Shown: piece by piece, positions 1 through 12,197 of the stretch
Layout of the letters: every line of letters starts with the position of its first letter
Numbering within the stretch: position 1 is the first letter of the stretch
From: Ectobius pallidus
Lineage: Eukaryota > Arthropoda > Insecta > Blattodea > Ectobiidae
Assembly (NCBI GenBank): GCA_964059195.1
Contig: CAXKWD010000009.1
Location: 150,283,890-150,347,889 of the forward strand
Reading direction: 5' to 3'
DNA: 64,000 nt
The notes under the pieces: model-generated
What the model was told of the DNA's origin: nothing
What the model saw: the letters and a program-made list of their open reading frames with translations, nothing else
Databases searched by the model: none
Position numbers and translations under genes: made by a program

Positions 1-1676
1 CCATAACAGTGATTCCGTTGTAGGATATATATAAACTAGAGAGAACGAACACTCCCCAAATTTGGTGGAATCTATAAGAGGTGTGTCTTCTCTTATGAGC
101 TTATTTAAGATGTCAGTGTGGAAATAAGATCCTTACATGTTTAAAGAATACTGGAGTAATGTAATTATTTTACGTATATAAAACCAGCCTCTTTTTAAAT
201 ATACTGGTACACAGATCTGAGAGAAACCGTGAGAAATATACTAAATCTTGTTACTGTTTTACCATAAGGAATGTGGTCTTTAGTTGTTGACCTATCTCGT
301 ATGAAGCTCGACAGTTTCCTTAAGGAAAGATAACAGTGTCCGAGGTTATCAAAAAATTTGTAATAATATATCTGCTATTAATTAAAACATGGCTTAAGTG
401 TGTGTTAAGTTGATAACTTATCCATATAATTCTATAGCCAACTACTACACATGACAAGCTGTAAATGCTATTTCAAATTTATAAATTATTATATTTTCAT
501 AACTTACCATTAACACCTTATCCGGGATGCACATCGTTGAAAATAAATAAAACATAATACTGTCACAAGTCTATTAAACCAATAATTTGCATATTAAAGC
601 AAACGCAACCAACCACAAACCATACGTCACGTCTCAACATCGGCCATCTTACATTTTACACATCCGATTCCAGAGTCAAAAGAGAAACTAAGTTGAAATT
701 GTTTATAACTTTTTGCTAAAATTATAATATAAAATATTTTAAAGGAGATAACATTTATTCACTGCTTGATTAATTTTACCAGCAAAACTACAAGTCTAAC
801 TCCTAAGAACATAATATTATTCAGTACGTTATGTAGAGTTATATAAGGGGTATTTCGTTACTATATTCAGGAAGAAATTATTATAAAATTCGTAATAACA
901 CTGCTACGTATATTATCTTCCCCTAATGCAGTGCAACAGGTTTTTTTCTTCTTTATAATTAGATAACTATTATAGTGAACAAGGCAATCGGTTTTGACAG
1001 TCTTGTGAACAGGGAAATTGCTGCCTTTTATGGACTTAACGCGCAATTAATTTTAAAAAAGCTGTGTGATAAACCTGAGCTGCATTTTAGTGTTGAGTAG
1101 GCCTATTATTTGTTCAGGAAACCCCATTTTGGTATACTATAGTAATAAGACTTCTTTTCGCTTGCTGTGTCTCAATATATTTTTTTTCTCACTTCAGTCC
1201 CCCCCCCCCCCTTCTTTCTTCCATGTATTCAATCGTCAAAGACGTGTTGCTTGAAAACCGGGACTTCCCCTTTGTTTTTGACTTCCGCATCCTCAGGCCC
1301 GGGTTTGATCCCTGGTATCTTGACTTTTATGAGGTACTGGTATGAAACTCAGTGCTTAGCCTCCTGAAGAGCTACCGCAATTGATTTGTAATAAAAAAAA
1401 AATTGCCTTGACAGTCCATATGCTGACCACACACCCCTAATCCTTCCATCTGCTGATGAAGTTGAAAGATGGAGGTAGACAAATGCAGCAGTCCCACTTT
1501 GTGACGTAGAACTACAGAGTTCAGTTAAGCCCCTGTATCAGGAATTCTCAAAGCTTTCACAAAGGACAATTCAAATATTTTAAATATTGTACCAGTATTC
1601 TAAAAGTGTGAATTTTAATATTAAATAAAACAAAAAGACAGAAAATTCTAATTTTGATTTTGTACCAATGAATGTC
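1..1676. other. AT-rich stretch, no gene recognised
   Basis: I see no supportable coding exon here. The missing 5' exon(s) of the FAM169-like gene could lie in this stretch or left of the window. A run of C at about 1200-1210 and a fragment of the 'gctgaccacac' SINE body at about 1410-1460 are the only landmarks. Confidence 0.5.
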
Positions 1677-1925
1677 TAGGTGCCGCTATTGGTCGAGGCG
1701 CTGTGCTACAAACCGGTAGGTTACGCGTTCAGTCACCAATGAGGTCATTAGGATTTTTCAACAGAATAATCCTTCCGGTGTCACTATGGCCCTGTGGTCA
1801 ACTCAGTCTCAACAGAAATGAGTACCAGGAGCAATCCTGGGGGTAAAGGTGGCCAGTGCATAAAGGATAAAAATCTGGGAGCCTGAACTTCCTGCATAGG
1901 TACCATTTAACATGTACAATGTATC
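1677..1925 (+). repeat. tRNA-headed SINE, family with 'gaggcgctgtgctacaaaccgg'
   Basis: A degenerate tRNA-like head (A-box region near 1690, B-box region near 1725) is followed by a body with 'gagtaccaggagcaatcctggg'. The same family occurs in reverse at 30630-30918, where head and body are better preserved and a target duplication is visible. The right boundary is approximate. Confidence 0.7.
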
Positions 1926-2577
1926 ATCCCAGCAGGTTCCCGTGGCTTTGCCCAAGTTTATTAATTTAATCGTCAGATTTTTTAAATAATTTATTTTTTA
2001 ACATAAAAGTATAATTAATACATTACATTTATTAACACTTACAGGCAAATCAATAATAAACAATTAAAATGATTAATAATAAATTAAAAAACTAAAAATC
2101 TGTCTTTGAGGTGCATTTCACTATTAGATGAATCACTTGGGAGGGGGGGAAAAGTCAGAAAAAATGACTGAAAAACCCCTGCGCTGTACTCTGCCCACCT
2201 ATGTAAAAATTCAGATCTCTGCATGTCATAGTAATATAAAAAAATGAATCAAGCAGAGCGAGCTAACTAAAAATTGATGTTGTGTTATCTATTTCAGTGA
2301 TGCTCTTCTATCCCAAGGAAGACCATCTGCAATTAATTTTACAACTAAAATATTTTACCGAAAACTGGTGCTTCAATAGCACAAAAAAGAGTTTTTTGCA
2401 ATTTTTTCACTCGTAACTCAGGAATGATAGGAGGAATTAAAACTCCAGCTTTGCAGTGCATGTGGACACCCTCCAGTCCAACATTTCAGATCTCTGAAGG
2501 CCCTAAATTTGGCTGGGCATTACACTATTAATAATAAAATAATGTGTCCTAACGTGTTGTGCATGTTTCCCTTACAG

Positions 2578-2663
2578 TTGTGGCGGACTTGAGATTGTTG
2601 AGCCAGCACCAGTGGCAGGCGTCGGCTTTGTGACTCCATTGAGGTGTCCTACTTGTAAGAAAT
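2578..2663 (+). CDS. FAM169-like, first recognised exon
   Basis: Acceptor cttacag and donor T|gtgagt frame CGGLEIVEPAPVAGVGFV and CPTCKK. The GVGFV-P piece resembles the NVGFVPLY stretch of FAM169A. The one-base phase at the end fits the next exon exactly. This is the weakest exon of the model because similarity is short. Confidence 0.6.
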
Positions 2664-5600
2664 GTGAGTACCAAGATCATGTGACCCTTAGCAAGAGAGT
2701 CGAGATACGTTAGGAAAAAAAGTTTTATATAAAAATTGCTGATATTAATATTTTAAGATAACTCCACCATGAGGGATTAGTAATGTGGTTGCCATCCACC
2801 CTAGCACCCTGGGTTCGATTCCAAGCCACGCTGGGGATTTTTGAGTGTTGGAAAATTTCCTTCCCAGGTTCAGGACTGCGTGTTGTGTTGTTCCTTCATT
2901 CCCATCCCATGAAAGACAATTACAAATCTCCGCAGTACCACCCTTGTCTGGACGAGTCATGGTCATCATCCCATGACTTCATTCCGGGTCTGGACTTGCT
3001 TTCAGACATAACACTCATCATAATTTAAAATGCACACTAGCTATTGTGATTTGTTGACAGGTATTGCTTGGAGCTCCATAGAGGAAGTACTGACTGACTC
3101 CATGTCAAGAAGTGGCTGGTTTCATGTAAGTAAGAAATCATGGAAATATAATAATTAAAACGAAGTAATATACACAGTGGAGCACATGAATAACTGAACT
3201 AGTTAAATATTATATTAACACTTAATGCTTCACTTACGTCGCTGTTTATGAGCAGGACATGTTTCGGGATTCTTATCCCATCTTCGGCTGCTGGTCAACT
3301 GGCAATTGGCGATCATGGTTAGTGGTCTTTATGGTGGATGATGTCATCAAGCTTACAGCCAAATTTAACTAGTTCAGTTAATCATGGAAATATGTTTATA
3401 CACTAAATATTCTTGGAGGGAAGGGGAGGGAACAGGATCCAACAGCATTAAGATTAGTTCCATACGAAGGAAATTTGTGGAAATCTTTAGTCCATTTAAC
3501 ATCTTAAGATTTAACTGTCCATAGGGGCAATGGATGTGTATATTATACTTACAATGCACGCCGCTTATTGTGATCACTTTGGGACATAGCTAATCGGATA
3601 ACATTAACCAAATTATAACAATAGCCTAAAGAATTAAATGAAGGTTATTCATTCATATATAAGACAATACACTATATATGATAATATGTAACTGTGAATC
3701 GTTGAACCACTCATAGGCTAATACAGTAATAGACTGCAAGCAACTACTTTTTCCACCAGAAACAAAGTTTTTAATTGTTTTTTGTTTTTCTTTAGGAGTC
3801 CATTAACCAATACTCCATACTCAGTTACAAGTGTTTTTGGAAGTCTATACTTAACTGTGGTGAACATTTAAAGCCTGTCTGTTCAAGTCTTTTCATTTTA
3901 CACTAGCCATCACTGCATGTCAACACTGTTAATCTTCATAAATCAAAAGCTGCAGCTTAACTGAGGGGTGAAATATATTTTATTGCTTAAAAGAGAAAGT
4001 TAGGTAATGCCACCCCCTCGAACTGATCATCATGTGAACGGGGAACACTACCAATACAACACAATACAGTTGAGTTAGAAATGAAACCCTTAAAAATGAA
4101 ATTTTGAATGACATACAATACTTGGAAATAAAGCCGTAAAAAGGAAAATGTGAGAACATAAACCGAATCTTTGATCACAATAGCATTTTTTTTCAATGTA
4201 TCAGTATTAATCCATACAGGACTTCATAAAAGTGATGACATTACCTGATTGATAACATTATCCGCAATTACATTAAGTGGTGTTCACTGTATATTACTAT
4301 AATAACTATTTAATGTTTCCATTCATCAAAGTCATGGCTTTGTAACTCATGTTGTTAATATATATTTTGTCAAAGCCCCTTCACCTCCAAAATAGGAAAT
4401 TTGACCGATTTAAATTGAATATTAAAATGCAACAGTTTGTAAGGTGTTGGGACTGAATGTGCTACACAGGTGGCGACAGCAAGGGAGAGGTTGGTACACT
4501 TCACTCTGAGTCAGATCGTGTATCGTGAACATGAAGTACCTGAGCCACTTCACGATGAAGCCATATTTGAGATCCCAGACCCACAAGATATTGCCGTGCT
4601 GTTGTGGGTGGACGGACGAGCAGCTGGGTTTTACACTATCAAACCTAAAGGTCTGTCTTGTGACTTCATGCTTTCCTAGTGTTCCAGGATTTGAAGCTTT
4701 CATGGCGCTGATTATTTAGGATGACTTCTTGGGTTATCAGCAGTTTCAACATTATAAGGTTTGAACTTTCGGCCATATTAACTCTGTGGCTACCATCCAC
4801 CAACTCAATTTCTCTCCTAGAAGATGGCTGCAGAGCTAGAAGCAGATAAACGCTAGGACATCATGAACATTTTCACCCGGTTGGAATCCCGAGAGACCAT
4901 CAAAAGTAACCTATGCCGGGAAAGCCTCAAGTCTCTTATAACATAAGCATTCTTAAAGAAGAAAAAAACGAAAATCCTTAGAAATAACACAAAATATTTT
5001 TTAAAAATGTGAAATAATTTAAAAAAAAGTGTACTTGTTTTAATTTTTGCATTTTTCAATTTTGGATTATTGGATTTTTTCACTTTTGGATTGTTGGACA
5101 TTTTAATATTTGGTTTTTGGACTTTTTAAATTTTGGATTATGGATTTTTAAATTTTTGATATTTTAATTTTTTTTTTTATTTTGGAATTTTTTATTTTTA
5201 AATTTTGGATTTTTTAATTTTCTAAATTTTGGATTTTTAATTTTTGATTTTTGAAATTTTGGATTTTTTAATTTTGAATTTTTGGATTTTTAATTTTTGG
5301 ATCTTTGAATATTTTTTTGGATTTTTTAATTTTTAATTTTCGATTTTTTAAATTTTGGATAAGCCTAATCATTGAGTTGATTGTTTTCTGTGCAGTTCGT
5401 TCCGTTACACCTCACTAATTTCGTGACGATATTCAGCGTTACACAAGCTCTCGATTTACCTCTACCGCAGCTAAAGAAGTTTCACTTAAAAAAAAAAACC
5501 TTAGAAGTAATGAATTTTTTTTTTTTTAAATGTGAAAAAATTAAAAATAACACTTATTTTCATTAAAAAATAGAACAATAGACATAGGTCTCTAATTATG

Positions 5601-7690
5601 TCATAAAGCTTGACTTGTTCCCTGCAGGATCTGCAGTAGAGGGCAGCCTGGAGCAGTACAACATGCACACGCTGGACACTGCGTACGTGTGTTTAGCACA
5701 CAGACGTCAAGGCCATGGTACAGCTCTCCTACATCATATCATAAGCTCGTATTCTGGTGAAGACATTGGACTCAGCAAACCCATCTCACATTCCATGTGG
5801 AAAGGTATTCAATTAAATTATCTTCATAACAGCGGTACCATTGTAATGTTACTGACGTATAAATTCATCACCGCAGAGTTATTAGATTAATAGAGAAATA
5901 ATTTTGATTCACGTGTTATGGTTGTCATTATTTTCTAACTTATAAATGACTTTTTATCATGGTTGGTCCCAGATTTCCACTGTATATATGAAAATAATAA
6001 AAATATATTGTAATTCACTTTATTTACAATGGATACACTTACGGCATAATTGCACTACGATTCGGTTCAGCCTTCGAACCTTCCACAGGTGACTCACTGA
6101 AAAACAAAAAGAAAGAAAGAAAGAAGAAAAAACCTGTCTGCTGGGAAGAAGATTCCGTATCGTCCGTCGATTGTTTAGTGACAAAGTGTTTCACCTACAG
6201 AATGCTTGGAAGATGCTGGTTACGATATACCCGATGGATGGATAAGAGAACATTCTAGAAACACTTTCTTTATGTGTGTTACTAAACAACCAAGGGACGA
6301 TACAGAATCTTCTACCCAGAAGTGTTTTTTTTTGGGAGGTTGTATGTCACCTGAGGGAGGTTTGAGGGCTGAACTGAAACGTCATGCAATTATGTCGTTA
6401 AATGTCTCCATTGTAAATAAAGCGGATTACAATATATTTTTACTAGCATGTGCACGTGGCTTCGCCTGCGATAATTATTTAAAAAATTAAAAATTAAGAG
6501 CATAATAGTTAAATCATTATATTTATTAACACCTAAATCACGTGGACTACATACCACGATTAGATGCGTCGCCTGATAAAAGCGACCTCAGATTCGAGTT
6601 CCTTGGTCCAGAAAACCCCTGTATAGTGAGTTTCGTCCAAATAAAATAATGTTTGACCATATTTAGGGCTTACAACATTCAAGCGATCGCGAAAGTTTTA
6701 TTTCAAGGTATGACAAAAATAGACAAAGCCAACTGTAATTGTCAAACTTCCATTTAATTTAATTCCAAACCCATCTGAAACCCACTGGCAACAATATGTT
6801 TTAATGTCAAATGTGATTCGGATTCGATAATTCTGTGTAAGAAGGGATTAAGTATTCTCAAAAACATTTGATTTTTGGCATTTAGAATCAGAATTTTTCA
6901 AAATCCTTTCTTAGCGAGCACCTACATTATGAAACGAAGGTACTGTCAAAATTCCAAGTCTCTAACTGTTATAGTTTAGGCTCTACGTTAATTCCTGTCA
7001 GTCAGTCAGGACAAAGCCTTTTATATATATAGAGAGATTTTTATTATAATTCACTGTCCTTATACTTTATAAGAGTATTAATGACTTTATGAATGACAAT
7101 TTTTAAATAATAGGTTTGTCTTTAGAATTGATTTACGCATAAATCTGTTAGGCCTATAGTTTAATGAGTTTTTAAATGCACAGTTCTTAAATAACTAGCT
7201 TTAAATAGCAATTTACTTTTAAGAATTGTTAGAACATAAATCTGTTACGTAGCCTTTTAAAATAAGCCATATTGTATCAATGTAGTAGGCTGGTAGCCTA
7301 CCAATTACTGTTGCATGACGAAGTCTATTGCATTTCGTGAGAAGTGCTTAGTGATGAATAAAATTGTCTATTGTCTATGCATGCTTATATCAATACATGA
7401 GGTGCTTTTACTACAAGCTAAATCTTTTATTTGAAACATTTATCCGTAAAAATTCCCTGTTTAAGTCTTGCGTGCAATACAGCCTGAAGATGAAACAAAT
7501 GAATGCACACTCATCTTATTTTACCAGCTTTTCCCCCTGATGATAAGATTTAACTGTGGCTGTTGCAGTTCTTGATAAGTTCCTGCAAGAAAACCCAAAC
7601 CTAAGGGACAAGCTGTGGGAAGTGGAGGGCACTGGCCATGAAGGTGATCGCAAACTCATCTGGTATTCGTTAAAGAAGAGGAAAGCCTGA
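2578..7690 (+). CDS. FAM169-like protein (acetyltransferase-like fold), 5' end missing
   Basis: Exons 2578-2663, 3061-3125, 4470-4650, 5628-5804 and 7569-7690 all have AG/GT borders and join in one frame to a TGA at 7688-7690, giving about 209 codons. Family-typical blocks are ERLVHFTLSQIVYREHEVPE, LLWVDGRAAGFYTIKPKG, then HTLDTAYVCLAHRRQGHGTA (the R-x-x-G-x-G/A stretch of GNAT-like folds) and LRDKLWEVEGTGHEGDRK. The order and the WEVEG motif match FAM169A/B (soluble lamin-associated protein 75). Human FAM169A has a long disordered tail; here the protein stops right after the fold, more like the short FAM169B. The biochemical role of the family is poorly defined. The start exon was not found: exon 2578 needs two bases of a codon from upstream. 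A second possible 3' exon lies at 6202. AATAAA at 8060 may end the transcript. Confidence 0.82.
2760..3030 (+). repeat. tRNA-headed SINE in an intron
   Basis: B-box-like 'gggttcgattcc' at about 2811-2822 follows a degenerate A-box part. The body runs to just before the polypyrimidine/acceptor of the next FAM169-like exon at 3061. No second copy was aligned, so the family is unnamed and the ends are approximate. Confidence 0.55.
3061..3125 (+). CDS. FAM169-like exon (SSIEEVLTDSMSR)
   Basis: Acceptor gttgacag and donor CAT|gtaagt. It encodes IAWSSIEEVLTDSMSRSGWF, aligning with the W-A-I-D-D-I-V stretch before the ERVVLY block of FAM169A. Phases join both neighbours. Confidence 0.75.
3256..3290 (-). 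ncRNA. Degenerate hammerhead-like motif of a Penelope-type repeat
   Basis: On the minus strand a perfect 5-bp stem (GGGAT...ATCCC) precedes GAAAC and ATGTCC, as in stem II and the GAAAC-GUC core. The CUGANGA side has decayed to CCGAAGA. It is probably a dead relative of the better motifs at 42.75-42.99 kb. Confidence 0.4.
4470..4650 (+). CDS. FAM169-like exon (ERLVHFTLSQIVYRE...YTIKPKG)
   Basis: Acceptor gctacacag and donor AAAG|gtctgt. The best family match in the gene: the R-V-V-x-Y-x-L-N-x-I-Y-R block and the G-F-Y-x-x-K-P-x-G block of FAM169. Length 181 bp leaves one base for the next exon. Confidence 0.88.
5045..5365. repeat. Degenerate minisatellite of T-rich units 'ttttggattttttaa'
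   Basis: About 320 bp made of imperfect 10-20 bp units in which TTGGATT and TTTTAATTTT alternate. It lies in the intron between FAM169-like exons 4470-4650 and 5628-5804. No other function is visible. Confidence 0.75.
5628..5804 (+). CDS. FAM169-like exon (LDTAYVCLAHRRQGHGTALL)
   Basis: Acceptor ccctgcag and donor AAAG|gtattc. It encodes the strand and turn that in GNAT-like folds hold the acyl-CoA loop (RRQGHGTALL), then GLSKPISHSMWK. It joins in phase to both 7569 and the alternative acceptor at 6202. Confidence 0.88.
6202..6490 (+). CDS. Possible alternative terminal exon of the FAM169-like gene
   Basis: An acceptor-like 'cacctacag' precedes an open frame that continues the phase of exon 5628-5804: TGG AAA G then AA TGC TTG gives KECLEDAGYDIPDGW, on to a TAA at 6488-6490. 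AATAAA lies inside at about 6415. No donor would return it to the phase of exon 7569, so it can only be terminal. Its last codons run into a Helitron that starts at 6443. I do not recognise the peptide; it may equally be a chance frame or a pseudo-exon. Confidence 0.3.
6443..7037 (-). mobile_element. Non-autonomous Helitron, about 595 bp
   Basis: Read on the minus strand it begins A|TCTCTCTATATATATAAAA and ends in a GGCGAAGCC hairpin followed by CTAG|T. These are the 5' TC, 3' hairpin, CTAG end and A/T insertion context of Helitrons. No coding remains. The 5' part is shared with the Helitron at 13655-14946. It lies in the last intron of the FAM169-like gene. Confidence 0.75.
7569..7690 (+). 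CDS. FAM169-like last exon (LWEVEGTGHEGDRK, stop)
   Basis: Acceptor tgttgcag, then LDKFLQENPNLRDKLWEVEG and a basic end KKRKA followed by TGA. LLWEVEG is a hallmark of FAM169 proteins. Phase 1 joins exon 5628-5804. Confidence 0.88.
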
Positions 7691-8059
7691 CATCTGCTTA
7701 CCATATGCAGTGAAACAAAGATTTAAGTTGAAGTTTTAAAATACAATATAATAATGGAACTTTTATACAGTGAAGCAATATACTATGTTCATTAAATAAG
7801 ATGGTCGTCATTTCAACACATTAGACTTCACTTTTACTTACATTTTTACAGAAAGTATATTTAATTTTTATTCACTTTTTCATTATGTTTAAGTTGAAGT
7901 TCTTACCAACCAATGTTTTGGTAGAAAGAATTTTTTGATGGCGTTTGTCTGTTGTGATGAAGAAAGTGATTGTTTAATGGAGATCCAGCTGCTGGATCTG
8001 TTAAATGTGAAACAGAAGTCGCTGCACTAACACTTTTCATTAGCTGTTTTATTCTTTAG

Positions 8060-8065
8060 AATAAA
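8060..8065 (+). terminator. Candidate poly(A) signal AATAAA for the FAM169-like gene
   Basis: First canonical hexamer about 370 bp after the stop codon. It is immediately followed by a SINE insertion. Proposed from position only. Confidence 0.4.
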
Positions 8066-8112
8066 TTCCTTGCTACTAAAACACTAGTATTATGTTATTA
8101 ATATTATGTTTA

Positions 8113-8295
8113 TTCCGTCCCCATGGCTGAGTGGTTAGACTGCTCGCCTTGCACCCCTGGGACCCGGGATCGAATCTCGGTGGATCCAAGTGGAATTTGT
8201 GGAGGACAAAATGGGGTCAGGGCAGGTTTTTTCAGGGTACTCCTGTTTCCCTTGCTCCATTCAAAATAGCATGACCATTTGGTTGCAATAAAGAA
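8113..8295 (+). repeat. tRNA-headed SINE ('ccccatggctgagtggttaga')
   Basis: The A-box 'ggctgagtggttaga' and B-box 'gggatcgaatctc' are tRNA-Ser/Leu-like, and the tail is ttgcaataaag. It is flanked by a near-perfect 18-bp target duplication (ttattaatattatgttta / ttattaatattatattta) at 8095 and 8296. A second full copy is at 50237-50449. Confidence 0.85.
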
Positions 8296-8814
8296 TTATT
8301 AATATTATATTTAGTATTACAGTAGAATCCCGCTATTCCGAAAATCCACCTTTTCCGAACAGAGTTCAGAAAAAATACAGATTTTTTAAACTTAAAAACA
8401 GGAGAAATTAAAAAGACGTTCGTGAAAAAAAAAATGTACATTTACTGTTATACAAAGAAGTTAAATAGAGACATACATAGAGCCTAAGCTTGATGAAAAC
8501 GCCTGAAACCAAATAAGAATGAAAGCTGTTACTTACAGCACATGTCGGCTCCATTTACACAATTTCCCGCACTTAATTTATGCCTTAACAAGTCAATTTG
8601 TTGATATTATTCATGAAATCCACCTACTTTGAATTCCTGCTAAACCTAACAGTGTTTGGTCCCAATTAGTTCGGAATAGCAGGACTCTACTGTATACAAG
8701 ATTTAAAATGCTTCACCACACATACATTTTATCAAAGAAGTTACAGGTAAAGATTAATGAGGGGTAGTGTAAGTCCTTCGACTTCTCAACACTGATCTAT
8801 ATGAATAGATCTAT

Positions 8815-8995
8815 TATGAATACCCTATACCCTATTCTAGCAGTCACCACTTTAATTTACTTTATGGGTGATGTCCAGTCCTGAAACCGGGGATTTTTCA
8901 TTACCGAATAACCCACTACCCAGCTGGAAATCGAACCTGGACCGCCAGGTTGTAAGGTAAGTACGCTACCTATACACCCATGGCAGCGGACGAAG
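8815..8995 (-). repeat. tRNA-headed SINE, reverse orientation
   Basis: On the minus strand the right end gives a tRNA-like head with B box 'ggttcgatttcc' (rc of about 8920-8940) after a degenerate A-box part. The boundaries are approximate and no target duplication was found. Confidence 0.5.
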
Positions 8996-9130
8996 CTACA
9001 GGTATGAAGATGTTTCAGTGTTCAGTGCTTATGAATTTACATAGTTGCGAAAAAATGAAAGCAATAAAAATAAATTAATGAAATTATGACAATAGACACT
9101 TGCATATTCTTATTATGGATTGGTCATAAA

Positions 9131-9679
9131 CAGGGCCCGGATTCTGATGACCTAAAATTGTTTAAAAATTGACCTATAAAATGACCCTAAATTTTAAAGA
9201 AAATGACTTAATAATTATAAAAAAATGACAAAAAAACTGATATTTTATTTATAAAAATTATTACTGTGCACACAAAGGTATAGACTAATTTGTACATAAT
9301 TCTAAAATTGTAAATGTAGAAAGGATATTGTAAGTCTAAAAGCTTTGTTTTTGAATGGAACATCTGAGAAGAAAAATAAGAAAATTGTTTTTAAAGTAGA
9401 TTTTACAACAACCTTGCATTATAGTAACCTAGTCATATATTTAAAGTAAATGCATAAAAATGACAAAATATGGAAGCAAATGACACGAAAATGACAAAAT
9501 AATGACCTAAAATTGAAATAAATCCACTAAAAAATATAAAATTGCATAAAATGACAAAAAATGACCTAACAAAAATTCATTTCTATAATCTAGAGGCCAT
9601 GATTAGGATTTATCTACAAGTTGGCAATGTCTAGGCAGCATCAATAAAAAGATGACATGTCATTAAAATCCGGGCCCTG
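9131..9679. mobile_element. hAT-type non-autonomous element, 549 bp
   Basis: Ends CAGGGCCCGGATT / AATCCGGGCCCTG form inverted repeats, and a perfect 8-bp duplication GTCATAAA lies at 9123-9130 and 9680-9687. That combination is typical of hAT. The interior is AT-rich with many 'aaaatgac' units and no coding. The ends resemble those of the element at 31627-32339. Confidence 0.85.
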
Positions 9680-10200
9680 GTCATAAACAATCAAATGATG
9701 ACACTGCGTCATTGTCATCTTTACTCCATGGCCTTTATCAGGAACGTGGGATTGGAATGTGTTCATGGGATTAATTGTAAAAAATGTTCTCTCATTCGCT
9801 AATACTTAATGTCTTCTTTTATGTCTTGTGTTTAGTTATTGACAAAGATATACAAAAACCTACAATATGTCATAGTAATTCATATGCAAGATTTTATCTT
9901 ACCTTACAGTTTGTTTGTTTCATAAGCAGGGGTTCACGCCCTGGGTATCACTGATTTAATTCAGCTTGGGCGATTTGAAGGTACACTTCCGCTATTTAAC
10001 CCAAGGAACATGTTTCAAGAGTTTCTGCTCTCATCTTCAGCTCCCTCTGGTGGTGGATGGAAATACCTCCTCATTAATCTGTTTGAATGAATGCTTTCTC
10101 CTTTCCTGTTCTATCTCGTGTGCTGCTACCCTATTGTCCAAGAGAAGTTCCAGTCATTACTTTTTTATATATATTTTATTTTTTTTAATTCAGCTGTATT

Positions 10201-10740
10201 TACCGTATTGGCCCGAATATAAGACAATGTTTTTTCCCTGAAAATGTGCTTTTAAAAACTATACTCGTCTTATACGCGCAGCCTAAGACTCAACAACTCT
10301 CCAATCCTGAAAGCAGCTGTGCACGTGTGCAGCGGGTATCCCCAAGCAAATGACGTGCATCCGACCCAAGGTCAAAGTAGCACGGAAATTCACCGAACTT
10401 TACCAAACTAATTTTTCCCGACTTCATGCTTCTGTTTGCACTGCACCACGACCTTCTGATCCTGACTGCACTGTTACTTGCCTGGTGTCTCTATTCTCTT
10501 AGCGTAAAGCTTTTGTTTGACCACCAGTCATGGCAGATCATGTGGAAAAGAAAGCATCTTCATTGTCTCAATGCGTAAATAAAGGCGAGAGAAGAAGTTA
10601 CGACATGAACTTCAAAATTCTGTTTTATGTGAAGCAAAATGTAGCCTACTAATAAACTTATTTATTTTTTCGTAACTACCCTTAAAAAATTCAGGGTCGT
10701 CTTACAATCGAGGTCATCTTATTTTCGGGCTAATACGGTA
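10201..10740 (+). mobile_element. Pogo/Tigger-like MITE, copy 1
   Basis: The terminal inverted repeat TACCGTATTGGCCCGAATAT is matched by the reverse of 'cgggctaatacggta' at the right end, with TA at the edge. Inside, near 10530-10620, a peptide like [20 protein letters not shown] followed by D-M-N-F-K resembles the start of a pogo-type DNA-binding domain; the rest of a transposase is absent. Confidence 0.65.
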
Positions 10741-11055
10741 TACTCCTTTTAGCTGCGAGGCCATATCAGGATTTTGGGATCTGTGTCTATACAGTAGAGT
10801 AGGGCATGGAACTATTGATTGCCAATTGTTTCTATTGTCGGTGTATTTAATGGAGTAAATTTCAACTGATATTAATTTAAATGGATGAAATGGTGAGGAT
10901 GATTCATGGTATGTAAATATCCAATTCGGCATTTGCCTTTATGACTGGGGAAACCATGAAAAATCCATGTCAAATTGGCCGGCCACGGCAATTGAACCTG
11001 GGACCTCCCGAATGTGAGTCCAAGACGTTACCATCTTGGCCACCTCGCTCGGTTA
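10741..11055 (-). repeat. tRNA-headed SINE, reverse, copy 1
   Basis: About 310 bp matched by a second copy at 32965-33285. The tRNA-like head is at the right end on the minus strand (B box in rc of 'caattgaacctgggacctcc'). It abuts the pogo-like MITE on its left. Confidence 0.7.
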
Positions 11056-11393
11056 TTATTATTTTTAAATACTGAAGAATTGTGGTGATGTGGTCACACA
11101 CTGTCATTAGCTTTAACCCCATATCCTACAAGATACAGTAGACTGTCTTAGAATAATGTTGTAATAAAATAAAATCAGGTAAACTGGTATAACAAATTAC
11201 CAGATGGAGTTGCTAGGCCATATTTCAGAAAGTATTGAGTTTTAGACCACAAATACACAGGCATAACAATTCAACATTTATTTTGGAGGGGAAAAAAATA
11301 AAAAAATTGAACTTTTTGGAATTATCCTATCAGTTCTAGGTTAAAACCTACAAGTTTCCCAAATTTCAAGTATATACCTCATCTGAAAATGAG

Positions 11394-11896
11394 TACCGTA
11401 CTGGCCTGAATATAAGACGGCCTCGTATATAAGACGACCCTGAAATTTTGAAGGGTATTACGAAAAAATAAATAAAAATAGCTTATTAGTACATTTTGCT
11501 TCACACAAAAAGGAATTTTGAAGTTCATGTCATAACTTCTTCTCTCGCCTTTATTTACGCATTGAGACAATGAAGATGCTTTCTTTTCCACATGTCCGCC
11601 ATGACTGGTGGTCAAACAAAAGCTTCACACGTAGAGAATAGAGACGCCAAGCAAGTAACACTGCAGTGCAGTACAAGCAGAAGCATGAATTCGGGAAAAA
11701 TTAAGTTTGGTAAAGTTCAGTAAATTTCCACGCAACTTTCACCTTGCGTCGGATACACATCATTTGCGTGGGGATACCTGCTGCATCGCGGCTGCACAAG
11801 TGCACAGATGCATTCATGAATAATAAGATGAGTATAGTTTTTATAAGCACATTTTCAGGGGGAAAAACATCATCTTTTATTCGGGCCAATATGGTA
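11394..11896 (-). mobile_element. Pogo/Tigger-like MITE, copy 2
   Basis: Same family as 10201-10740 in the opposite direction. The ends are 'taccgtactggcctgaatat' and 'gggccaatatggta'. The minus strand keeps the [20 protein letters not shown] peptide. A shorter fragment of the family lies at about 41300-41530. Confidence 0.65.
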
Positions 11897-12197
11897 ACAG
11901 ATGAAGAAGAGAATGAATGATGTTGTACGTCAAGGAATAAGCAGTGACTTTTGGTAATGCATTCATGAGGTCAAAATGAGATTAAAAAGAGATTGTAAAT
12001 AATATATTGTGACAAGATTTGAAAAGATGGCGCCACACGATCAAATCTAACAGAAGCATTATGAAATCTGTCAGAAATGTTGGTATATGAGTTGGTCAAC
12101 AGAATATCACAGTAATCAAAATGAAGAATCATTTAAGGGTTAATAAGAATTGAAAAGGTTCATCTATACCTTTAAAATGGGGTAAGTTACTGAGCCG

